From: JBLHKS01 sp047620505
GTDB lineage: Bacteria > Verrucomicrobiota > Verrucomicrobiia > Verrucomicrobiales > DEV007
Reading direction: 5' to 3'
Length of the DNA stretch: 64,000 nucleotides
Assembly: GCA_047620505.1 (NCBI GenBank)
Contig: JBLHKS010000004.1
Location: 39,052-103,051 of the forward strand
Shown here: positions 9,825-16,837 of the stretch, piece after piece
Numbering within the stretch: the first letter of the stretch is position 1
Layout of the letters: each line of letters opens with the position of its first letter
Position numbers and translations under genes: made by a program
The notes under the pieces: generated by a model
The model's input: the letters and a program-made list of their open reading frames with translations, nothing else
Database searches by the model: none
What the model was told of the DNA's origin: nothing

Positions 9825-10481
9825 TCAGCCGAGCAAATTCAGCAGCTGCTGGGGGTGATCGAGCAGCGTTTTCGCGCCGTTTTCCTCAAGCTCAGCGCGT
9901 TCGCGGAAGCCCCAGAGGACTCCGACCGCGTGGAATCCGGCGGCGTTCGCGGTTTGCATGTCGACGCTCGTGTCGCCGACGTAGAGACAGCTCGCCGGGG
10001 AGACTCCGAGGTGCTCGGCGATCTCCAGAGCACCAGTCGGGTCCGGTTTTTTCGGGACGCCGTCGCGCATGCCGAGAATGATTTCCCACGGCCAGCCGCC
10101 GATCAATTCGGTGATGCACTGGAGCGTCGCGTCGTGCGGTTTGTTCGAAAGCACGGCGAGTTTCAAGCCGCGGGCGACGAGTTCGTCGAGCATTTCGGGA
10201 ATTCCGTCGTAGGGCCGGGTTTTCGCGTTCCAGCGCCTTGCGTAGATTTCTCGGTAGACGGCCATGCAATCGGAAATCGCGGGCTCGACGCGGGCCTCTT
10301 CCGGGAGAATCCGCTCCATCAAAACGCGAACGCCGTCGCCGACAAAAATGCGGTAAGCGTCGGTCGGGTGCGTCGGGAAACCCTGAGTTTCGAGCATCTC
10401 GTTGCCGGAATCGGCGAGGTCTTCGAGGGTGTCGAGCAGGGTTCCGTCGAGGTCAAAAATGGCGGCTTTGAAATCAGGCAT
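9825..10481 (-). CDS. HAD hydrolase, phosphoglycolate phosphatase-like
   Basis: A 218-residue protein from ATG at 10481; the TTG at 10502 is a less likely start. Motif I FDLDGTLLDT (catalytic Asp pair), motif II Ser in LAVLSNK, motif III Lys in PKKPDP and motif IV GDTSVDM are all present, with a cap domain between motifs I and II. This is the Gph-type subgroup, which dephosphorylates 2-phosphoglycolate or similar small phosphoesters. The start faces the BlaI-like gene, and the CGCTAA operators lie between them. One CAGCAGCTGCTG copy encodes PQQLL near the C-terminus. Confidence 0.87.
   Translation of the reverse strand: MPDFKAAIFDLDGTLLDTLEDLADSGNEMLETQGFPTHPTDAYRIFVGDGVRVLMERILPEEARVEPAISDCMAVYREIYARRWNAKTRPYDGIPEMLDELVARGLKLAVLSNKPHDATLQCITELIGGWPWEIILGMRDGVPKKPDPTGALEIAEHLGVSPASCLYVGDTSVDMQTANAAGFHAVGVLWGFRERAELEENGAKTLLDHPQQLLNLLG
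9840..9851. repeat. CAGCAGCTGCTG copy 6
   Basis: Exact copy near the end of the HAD gene, read QQLL. Confidence 0.95.
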
Positions 10482-10558
10482 GGTGTTTTGTTTGGCGGGC
10501 AAGCAGGCCGACGACTGGTAGGCGACTGGAAGGCGGATTCAAGCAGATCCTGGAGACA

Positions 10559-10574
10559 CGCTAATTTTTTAGCG
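10559..10574. promoter_or_regulatory. Operator copy 1, CGCTAA-N4-TTAGCG
   Basis: A perfect inverted repeat CGCTAA-TTTT-TTAGCG (7-bp arms if extended to 10558-10575). It lies between the divergent HAD gene and BlaI-like repressor gene. The same 16-bp layout recurs 43 bp away, so it probably binds a dimeric repressor, most simply the adjacent BlaI-like protein. Confidence 0.75.
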
Positions 10575-10584
10575 TTTGTGTTTG

Positions 10585-10617
10585 CGCTAAGTTTTCAGAT
10601 GCGCTAAAAACTTAGCG
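10585..10617. promoter_or_regulatory. Operator copy 2 plus extra half-site
   Basis: CGCTAA-AAAC-TTAGCG at 10602-10617 repeats operator 1. A further half-site CGCTAA at 10585-10590 makes a larger inverted repeat, CGCTAAGTTTT (10585-10595) against AAAACTTAGCG (10607-10617). The site is 55 bp before the likely start at 10672, well placed to block or overlap its promoter. Confidence 0.75.
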
Positions 10618-10636
10618 TGAGCAAGAATGCGGTTCG

Positions 10637-10657
10637 AACCAAGAACCAAGAACCAAG
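10637..10657. repeat. 7-bp tandem repeat AACCAAG x3
   Basis: Three perfect AACCAAG units lie just before the likely start codon of the BlaI-like gene. They are part of the argument for starting at 10672 and not at the ATG at 10627. Confidence 0.8.
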
Positions 10658-10671
10658 AACAACTTCTCCCG

Positions 10672-11070
10672 ATGCCCGATTTTTCCCAGCTAAGCCGACG
10701 CGAACGTCAGATCATGGAAATCCTGTTCGCGAACCCGAACGGCGAAGCCACGGTCCGCCAGATTCAGGACGGTTTGCCTGATCCGCCGACGCCGATGGCG
10801 ATTCGCCGGATGCTGAGCATCCTCTTTGAAAAAGGACATCTCGATCGCCGAAAACAGGGCCGCGAAATGGTTTATCAACCTAAGCTTGAGCGCAAAAGCG
10901 CGGGCCAGGACGCATTCAAACGAGTTCTCGAGACGTTTTTTGGGGGCTCGCTGGAAAGTGCGGTCGCTGCCCATTTTGACGACTCTGCCGCCCGACCTGA
11001 TGCCGAGCAGCTGCTGAAGTTGCGGGCGCTGATCGAGGCTGCCGAAGAAAATCCGAAATCCGAACCCTGA
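10672..11070 (+). CDS. BlaI/MecI/CopY-family transcriptional repressor
   Basis: A 132-residue protein from ATG 10672, which begins at the conserved region LSRRERQIMEILF of the winged-helix domain. The recognition region and wing include PTPMAIRRMLSILFEKGHL and VYQPKL. A helical dimerisation region follows. The downstream gene encodes an M56 metalloprotease, the usual partner that cleaves the repressor on sensing a signal. Two CGCTAA-N4-TTAGCG operators lie upstream. In this protein a one-mismatch version of the iterated palindrome (11005-11016) encodes EQLL. The signal is not known; beta-lactam sensing should not be assumed. Confidence 0.88.
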   Translation: MPDFSQLSRRERQIMEILFANPNGEATVRQIQDGLPDPPTPMAIRRMLSILFEKGHLDRRKQGREMVYQPKLERKSAGQDAFKRVLETFFGGSLESAVAAHFDDSAARPDAEQLLKLRALIEAAEENPKSEP

Positions 11071-11081
11071 AATCCGAAATC
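11047..11081. repeat. Degenerate 7-bp repeat (GAAATCC type) abutting start codon
   Basis: The units GAAAATCC, GAAATCC, GAACCCT, GAAATCC and GAAATC run through the last codons of the BlaI-like gene and end directly at the ATG at 11082. Confidence 0.7.
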
Positions 11082-13052
11082 ATGAACTTCGAAATCTATT
11101 TTGTGAATCCGTTAGTCGGGCACTGGATCAAAGCTGGGCTGATCCTCGGGTTGACCTGGATGTTTGTCAGGATCGGGCTCAGGAAGCGATCGGCTTCTGC
11201 GCAGCACGCGGTTTGGCTGATTGGAATCGCGGCGGCGCTGATTTTGCCGTTGGCAAGCGCGGTTCTTCCCGACTGGCGAGTGCTACCGGCGGCAGAGCGT
11301 GAAAAAGTAGTTGAGGGTCTCCGCACCCGCAGCAGTTCCTTGGCGATGGATCGCGGCCTGGTGCCGAGCACGGAAACTCAGGACTCCGGAATCCTGGCGA
11401 ATTCCGCTACGACTTCGACTCCTGACAAAGCCAGAATCGAGCGGAGCCTTCCCGGCTGGCCGACGGTTCTGTTCGCGATCTGGCTCAGCGGAGCGCTGCT
11501 GATTTTGGGCAGAATTTTCGCGGCCTGGACGCGGCTCGCGATCGTGAGCAGGCGCTCGAATCCGTTCGAATCCAGCTTGACCGAGATCGAAACGCGCACC
11601 TCGCCCGAGATCTCGATTCCGTTAGTCTGGGGCTGCGGGCGGTCGACGATTCTCCTGCCCACCGAGGCGGAAACCTGGCCGAAATCCAGGCTGCGATCGG
11701 TGCTGCTCCACGAGTCCGCACACGCCCGACGACGCGATCCGCTAATCCAGATTTTTCTCGAAATCGCCCGCGCAGCGCTCTGGCTTCAACCCCTGATCTG
11801 GATCGCGATCCGCAAACTCCGGGCAGAGCGGGAGTCGGCCTGCGATGACGCGGTTCTCGAGAGCGGCGTGTCGCCGAAAGCCTACGCGGCCGACCTGCTC
11901 GACATCGTCAGTCAGCATGTTTTTCGAATCCCGACGGCGGCGCTCGCCATGGCGTGTCCGAGCACCTTGGAAACCCGAGTCCGCGGCGTGCTCGACAGTT
12001 CGCGCGTTCGATCCCGAGCCAGCAGCTGCTGGTGGGCGGCGACCTCAGCGGCGGCGTTCGTGTTGGTCGGCCCGCTCGCAATGCTGACGGCTGAGCAAAA
12101 AGAGCAGGCGACTCAGGAGAATCCTCAAAAAGATCTGCCGAAGGAAAAGGGCCTTTGGACGGCGATGGGGGTTGTGAACGACTCCGATGGAAAGCCGATG
12201 GCGGGCGTCGAGATCAAGGCGTTTTGCGGAAACGGAACTCTGCGGCGGGCGGGCCTGACGACGACTGGCGAAGATGGCCGTTATGAGCTGATGTTCGGTC
12301 CTGGCGGGCAAGGCCCGGACGGCGTGCCGATCGAGGCGGCGACGATTTACGCCTCCAAACCCGGGTTTTATGAAATCGATCTCTGTCGAGCCGGAGACTG
12401 CATCGCGGCAGGGGCAGTGCCGGACGGATTTCCGCTTGAAAACAATCCCTGGGGCGCGACTCGCGAGCGGCTTTTCGTTCCAGGCGAAGCGAAAGAATTG
12501 AACTTCACCCTGGCTCCCGCGAAGACGCTCAACGGCCGGCTCGAAGATGCCGATGGCGAGGTCGCGGGTCGCAAAATCTGGCTGACCGGGCCTGACCTGC
12601 CGCCTTCGACGAGCGTCCTTGCGGTGGCGACGACGGACAAAGGCGGGCGGTTCACTTTCGAAGGAATTCCGACGAAATTCGGCTACAGCCTGATCATCCC
12701 GGATGGCGAAGCGGGGAAAACCGGATGGTCGCTCGGGCCGCTCTTTTTCAAGGACGACGCGGCTCCGATCGCGATGGCGCTCGCGGAAAACGACGCGCCG
12801 ATGCTGGCCGAAGAACTCATTGTCGAGCTGGTCGGAAAGCCGCGTGCGGATTTCGAAAAACAGCCGTCCAGCCGCTCGGGCCAGGCTCAAGGAGGCGCTT
12901 CGATCCAACTTCGCGGCGGCGCTGGCGGAGCCGGGATTCGGATCGGCGGTCCAGACGGGCTGAGGATTCAAGGGCAGGGTTCGATGCGCTCGAAACGTCT
13001 CAAAATCACACTCGGCGGGGCCGGCGGCGGCGCGATCAACTTGGCTCCATGA
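11082..13052 (+). CDS. BlaR1/MecR1-type M56 membrane peptidase with carboxypeptidase-regulatory-like C-terminus
   Basis: A 656-residue protein. The N-terminal third has four hydrophobic helices and the zinc site HESAH (~210-214), followed by RRRDPL and the second acidic motif ERESACDDAVL, as in M56 peptidases. After a last helix (~325-340) a periplasmic part begins. It contains a carboxypeptidase-regulatory/CNA-B-like domain (VVNDSDGKPMAGVEIKAF) and a second such repeat, ending in a Gly-rich tail. There is no penicillin-binding sensor domain, so the signal is probably not a beta-lactam. It starts 11 bp after the repressor gene. The iterated palindrome at 12020 is read here in the rare third frame (SSCW). 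Confidence 0.85.
   Translation: MNFEIYFVNPLVGHWIKAGLILGLTWMFVRIGLRKRSASAQHAVWLIGIAAALILPLASAVLPDWRVLPAAEREKVVEGLRTRSSSLAMDRGLVPSTETQDSGILANSATTSTPDKARIERSLPGWPTVLFAIWLSGALLILGRIFAAWTRLAIVSRRSNPFESSLTEIETRTSPEISIPLVWGCGRSTILLPTEAETWPKSRLRSVLLHESAHARRRDPLIQIFLEIARAALWLQPLIWIAIRKLRAERESACDDAVLESGVSPKAYAADLLDIVSQHVFRIPTAALAMACPSTLETRVRGVLDSSRVRSRASSCWWAATSAAAFVLVGPLAMLTAEQKEQATQENPQKDLPKEKGLWTAMGVVNDSDGKPMAGVEIKAFCGNGTLRRAGLTTTGEDGRYELMFGPGGQGPDGVPIEAATIYASKPGFYEIDLCRAGDCIAAGAVPDGFPLENNPWGATRERLFVPGEAKELNFTLAPAKTLNGRLEDADGEVAGRKIWLTGPDLPPSTSVLAVATTDKGGRFTFEGIPTKFGYSLIIPDGEAGKTGWSLGPLFFKDDAAPIAMALAENDAPMLAEELIVELVGKPRADFEKQPSSRSGQAQGGASIQLRGGAGGAGIRIGGPDGLRIQGQGSMRSKRLKITLGGAGGGAINLAP
12020..12031. 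repeat. CAGCAGCTGCTG copy 7
   Basis: Exact copy in the M56 peptidase gene, the only one read as SSCW. Confidence 0.95.
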
Positions 13053-13077
13053 ATCTCAAGTGGGGCGTCTCACTAAA

Positions 13078-13230
13078 TTTGTCATCCCGAGCCTGTCGAG
13101 GGACCTCGCGCGCGCTCGCTGGCGTCAAACCGCCCAAGAAGCGATCGAAATTCAATCCGCTTCGAGCGCCTTCGGAGCCGATTCAACCACGGGCGGACTT
13201 GAGGTCCCTCGGCAGGCTCGGGATGACAAA
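13078..13230. repeat. Long inverted repeat, MITE- or REP-like hairpin
   Basis: Left arm 13078-13107 and right arm 13201-13230 are 30 bp each and pair with a single mismatch. The arms begin with TTTGTCATCCCGAGCCTGTC. The 93-bp spacer has further pairing next to the arms (CCGCCC against GGGCGG). Similar GTCATCCCGAG-type repeats are common in many bacterial genomes. It lies between the M56 gene and the next gene and might also act as a terminator. Confidence 0.8.
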
Positions 13231-13338
13231 ATTGGCTTCGCTCGAGTCCGGTTTTACCGCTCGATCCTTACTTTGAGCGGAATTTGCATCGCTTCTAAGG
13301 GCGAGTAATCTTTTGCGTCTAAACCTCCCCCACCCAAA

Positions 13339-14274
13339 ATGAGCGAGCTGATTGAAAAACCCGATCCCGATCCGGAACCCTTCCAAGGGGAAGCCCCCCC
13401 CGAAGTTATCGACGATTCCCACGTCGAGTTGATCGAGCCCGCGCCAGCAGCTCCTGAAGCCGCTTACGAAGTGGTCGATGTCGGAGCGCAGCAGCCGCAA
13501 TACGAAATGGTCGAGGCGCAGCAGCCGGTTGTGATCCAGCAAAGCGGCGGCTGCGGTGGCCGAATGGGCTGTTTTTTCGCGACGATCGTACTGCTCGGGA
13601 TCATCGCGATTCCGATCTATTTCATGAAGCAGACCGGCGATTTCGTCAGCGGAATTGGCAACTACATCAAGAGTTTCACGGAGAGCCAGGTCGAAACGAC
13701 GTTCATCGAATCGATTCCCGAAGTTTTCGGTACGGACGGAGATATTCTGGAAATCGCGACGGCGAACGCGACGGAGACCCTGACTGAAGTCGACAGTTTT
13801 TTCACCGGCGAGACCAAAGTTCGGATCCAGGTTCCGGTCACTTATCGCTATCACATCAAGTTGTCCGATAAATGGAAACTGCAGGCGGAAGGCAACGTCT
13901 GCTACGTCCTCGCGCCGGAGATTCGGCCGAGTTTGCCGCCAGCGATCCACACAGATCGGATGAAAAGAGAAATCGATGAGGGCTTCTTTCGGTTCAACGG
14001 AGAAGAAATCGCTAACCGCCTTCATAAGAGCATTACGCCTCGAATTTCCGAACGAGCGCAGGACCAGCAGCACATCGACTTGGTCAAAGACGAGTCGCGA
14101 AAGTCGGTGGAAAAATTCGTTCGGACCTGGCTTATGAACGAAGGCCACTGGCAGTCAGAAGAATACTCGGCGGTGATCGTGATTTTTGCCGACGAGGTAA
14201 CGGCCGAGCGCGCCCGGATAATGGAAGACGCTGGACCGAAGCCGCCGACCGAGGGGAGAATCCCGACCGAATGA
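13339..14274 (+). CDS. Single-pass membrane protein of unknown function
   Basis: A 311-residue protein. An acidic, Pro/Gln-rich N-terminus (~1-72) precedes one hydrophobic helix (~77-97, CFFATIVLLGIIAIPIYFM). The remaining ~210 residues are predicted outside or inside the membrane and contain a beta-rich part (KVRIQVPVTYRYHIKL) followed by helical charged segments. I see some resemblance to DUF4230-like proteins but cannot confirm it. A one-mismatch copy of the iterated palindrome (CAGCAGCTCCTG, 13445-13456) encodes APAAPE in the N-terminal linker. Confidence 0.7.
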   Translation: MSELIEKPDPDPEPFQGEAPPEVIDDSHVELIEPAPAAPEAAYEVVDVGAQQPQYEMVEAQQPVVIQQSGGCGGRMGCFFATIVLLGIIAIPIYFMKQTGDFVSGIGNYIKSFTESQVETTFIESIPEVFGTDGDILEIATANATETLTEVDSFFTGETKVRIQVPVTYRYHIKLSDKWKLQAEGNVCYVLAPEIRPSLPPAIHTDRMKREIDEGFFRFNGEEIANRLHKSITPRISERAQDQQHIDLVKDESRKSVEKFVRTWLMNEGHWQSEEYSAVIVIFADEVTAERARIMEDAGPKPPTEGRIPTE

Positions 14275-14332
14275 GTCGCGGATTCGGCTAGTTGGAAAAA
14301 TTCGACCGCAGTCGGCGTGATCTGCATGTCGT

Positions 14333-15226
14333 ATGAAAATTCTGCTCACCGCCCTAACCACCGTCTTCCTCTTCTCAGCAGCTGCTGAGGCTCAGGAATC
14401 CGAACCGCTTCGAATCATCGCATTCGGCGCGCATCCGGACGATCCCGAATTCCAAATCGGCGGATGCGCCGCGAAATGGACCGCTCTCGGCCACAAAGTG
14501 AAACTCGTCGCGGTCACGAACGGCGATATCGGACACTGGGAAATGTCCGGCGGCGAATTGGCGAAACGCCGGACCGCGGAGGTTCAGGAAGCCGCCAAAC
14601 GCGGAGGCTGGGAAGTCGAGGTGCTCGACATTCACGACGGCGAGCTCGAGCCAACGCTGGAAAATCGAAAAAAAATCACGCGCCTGATCCGCGAATGGAA
14701 CGCCGATCTGGTTTTCTCGCATCGGCCCTGGGATTACCATCCGGATCACCGCTACGTCGGCGTGCTCGTCCAGGATTCCGCTTTCATGGTCAGCGTGCCG
14801 AATTTTGTGCCGGACACCAAGCCGCTGAAGAAAAACGCCTACTTCTTTTTCTTCCCCGACGGATTCACCAAGCCGTATGCGTTTGAGCCGGACATCGTGA
14901 TTTCGATCGACGACGCTTTCGACAAGAAAGTTCACGCGATCGATGCGCTCGAATCCCAGGTTTATGAAGGCGGTGCACTCGGCAACGCGGACACCGGGAA
15001 GCAGCGGTTTCAGAACGACCCGGACCGGCGGATCGCGCGGTTGCGAGCGAGTTGGGAAACTCGGAACGGACGCATCGCTGATAAGTATCGGGATCTCTTG
15101 ATCAAGTGGTACGGTGAGGAAAAAGGGAAGGCCGTGAAGACGGCGGAAGCGTTTGAAGTTTGCGAGTACGGTCGGAGGCCGAGCGAAGAAGAGTTCAAGC
15201 GGCTGTTTCCATTTTTTGACGAATAA
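14333..15226 (+). CDS. Secreted PIG-L/LmbE-family deacetylase
   Basis: A 297-residue protein with a signal peptide (1-~20, ending SAAAEAQ). The zinc-binding motif AHPDDPEFQIGG starts at ~34, and HRPWDYHPDHRYVG supplies the third metal ligand. These are diagnostic of the GlcNAc-PI/LmbE deacetylase fold, which removes acetyl groups from N-acetylglucosamine derivatives. The export signal suggests a periplasmic sugar substrate. The iterated palindrome copy at 14376 lies in the signal peptide and encodes SAAAE. Confidence 0.88.
   Translation: MKILLTALTTVFLFSAAAEAQESEPLRIIAFGAHPDDPEFQIGGCAAKWTALGHKVKLVAVTNGDIGHWEMSGGELAKRRTAEVQEAAKRGGWEVEVLDIHDGELEPTLENRKKITRLIREWNADLVFSHRPWDYHPDHRYVGVLVQDSAFMVSVPNFVPDTKPLKKNAYFFFFPDGFTKPYAFEPDIVISIDDAFDKKVHAIDALESQVYEGGALGNADTGKQRFQNDPDRRIARLRASWETRNGRIADKYRDLLIKWYGEEKGKAVKTAEAFEVCEYGRRPSEEEFKRLFPFFDE
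14376..14387. repeat. CAGCAGCTGCTG copy 8
   Basis: Exact copy in the LmbE-family signal peptide, read AAA. Confidence 0.95.
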
Positions 15227-15234
15227 GCCGTAGT

Positions 15235-15254
15235 CCCGCATCTCCGGATGCGGG
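15235..15254. repeat. Short hairpin between LmbE and purB genes
   Basis: CCCGCATC (15235-15242), loop TCCG, GATGCGGG (15247-15254), followed at 15255-15266 by a second palindrome CCGGTCGACCGG. No T-tract follows, so it is a REP-like hairpin and not a standard terminator. Confidence 0.6.
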
Positions 15255-15360
15255 CCGGTCGACCGGCACGATGGGCTTTGGGGCGGGTGCGGAGACCCTT
15301 TTCTACGTCCAGAATCGGTTCGCGGTTTACAGGGCGCAGGCTCCGCGCGAAGGATGGGCC

Positions 15361-16791
15361 ATGTCGTCATCCTCACAGATTCCCAACGTCCTCGCCGAAC
15401 GCTACGCCTCCGAGCCGATGTGCCGGATCTGGTCGCCGGAAGGCAAAGTCGTACTCGAACGCGAACTCTGGATCGCGGTGATCAAAGCCCAGCGCGATTT
15501 AGGAATCGACGTTCCTGACGAAGCGATCGCGAGTTACGAGCGGGTCAAAGATCAGGTCGACGTCGCTTCGATCATGGAGCGCGAGCGCGTCACGCGTCAC
15601 GACGTGAAAGCGCGGATTGAGGAGTTTTGCGATCTGGCAGGCTGCGAGCACATCCATAAAGGGATGACCAGCCGCGACCTGACCGAAAATGTCGAGCAGC
15701 TCCAGGTTTTCCGCGCGTTGCAGATCGTCGAGGCGAAGGCGGCGGCGACACTTTTCGCGATTTCCAGACGAGCGGAAGATTTTGCGGATCTCGTGATCAC
15801 CGCGCGAACCCACAACGTCGCCGCGCAGCTGACGACGTTCGGGAAACGGATCGCGATGTTCGGCGAAGAGCTTCTCCTCACGTTTGAGGCGCTTCGGCAC
15901 GTCATCGCGACCTACCCGGCTCGCGGGCTCAAAGGAGCGGTCGGCACGCAGCTCGATCAGCTCAGCCTCCTGTCTGGCGACGCTTCGAGGATCGGCGAGT
16001 TGGAAGAAAAATTCGCGAAACACCTCGGCCTGCCCGCGAAACTCGACTCCGTTGGCCAGGTCTACCCGCGCAGTCTCGATCACCGCGTCGTCAGCGCGAT
16101 GGTCGACCTCGCCTCCGGTCCCGGCAGCCTCGCGAAAACCCTTCGGTTGATGGCCGGAAACGAAACTGCGAGCGAAGGATTCGCCAAAGGCCAGGTCGGC
16201 TCGTCGGCGATGCCTCACAAGATGAACAGCCGATCCTGCGAGCGGATCAACGGCTTCCACACGATCCTCAAAGGTTACGAAGCGATGGCCGCCGGGCTCG
16301 CCGGCGATCAGTGGAACGAGGGCGACGTTTCGTGCTCCGTCGTCCGCCGCGTGATGCTGCCGGACGCGTTTTTCGCGATCGACGGCCTGTTCGAAACGCT
16401 GCTCACCGTGCTCAGTCAAATGGACGCCTACCCGGCTGTGATCGCCCGCGAAAACGATCGCTACCTGCCCTTTCTCCTCAGCACGACGTTCATGATGGAG
16501 TCGGTCAAAGCCGGCGCGGGGCGCGAAACTTCGCACGAAGCGATCAAGGAAAACGCGGTCGCCGCAGTTCAAGCGCTTCGCAATGGCCAGGCCGAAAACG
16601 ACTTCATCGAGCGCTTGGCCGGAGACGATCGAATCGATCTCAATCGCGAGCAACTGCTGGCGATTCTCGAATCCGGCCGCGAAAACACGGCGATGGCGAA
16701 AACCCAGGTTTCCGGGTTTGTCGCGCGCGTTCAGGCGCTTAGCGCGGATTTTCCGGCGGCCGCGACCTACGAACCTGGAGCGATTTTATGA
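15361..16791 (+). CDS. purB: Adenylosuccinate lyase
   Basis: A 476-residue enzyme from ATG 15361. It catalyses two steps of purine synthesis, releasing fumarate from SAICAR and from adenylosuccinate. The fumarase/aspartase superfamily signature GSSAMPHKMNS (~280-290) carries the mobile catalytic loop. The substrate-binding segments HKGMTSRDLTEN and ARTHNVAAQLTTFGKR are also present. Length and motif order fit PurB better than argininosuccinate lyase. The upstream in-frame extension to 15271 crosses hairpins and is not supported. Confidence 0.93.
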   Translation: MSSSSQIPNVLAERYASEPMCRIWSPEGKVVLERELWIAVIKAQRDLGIDVPDEAIASYERVKDQVDVASIMERERVTRHDVKARIEEFCDLAGCEHIHKGMTSRDLTENVEQLQVFRALQIVEAKAAATLFAISRRAEDFADLVITARTHNVAAQLTTFGKRIAMFGEELLLTFEALRHVIATYPARGLKGAVGTQLDQLSLLSGDASRIGELEEKFAKHLGLPAKLDSVGQVYPRSLDHRVVSAMVDLASGPGSLAKTLRLMAGNETASEGFAKGQVGSSAMPHKMNSRSCERINGFHTILKGYEAMAAGLAGDQWNEGDVSCSVVRRVMLPDAFFAIDGLFETLLTVLSQMDAYPAVIARENDRYLPFLLSTTFMMESVKAGAGRETSHEAIKENAVAAVQALRNGQAENDFIERLAGDDRIDLNREQLLAILESGRENTAMAKTQVSGFVARVQALSADFPAAATYEPGAIL

Positions 16792-16837
16792 GGCGCGGCA
16801 GCGGTTGCGCGAACCTTTTGTCAATCTAGATTGCGAG

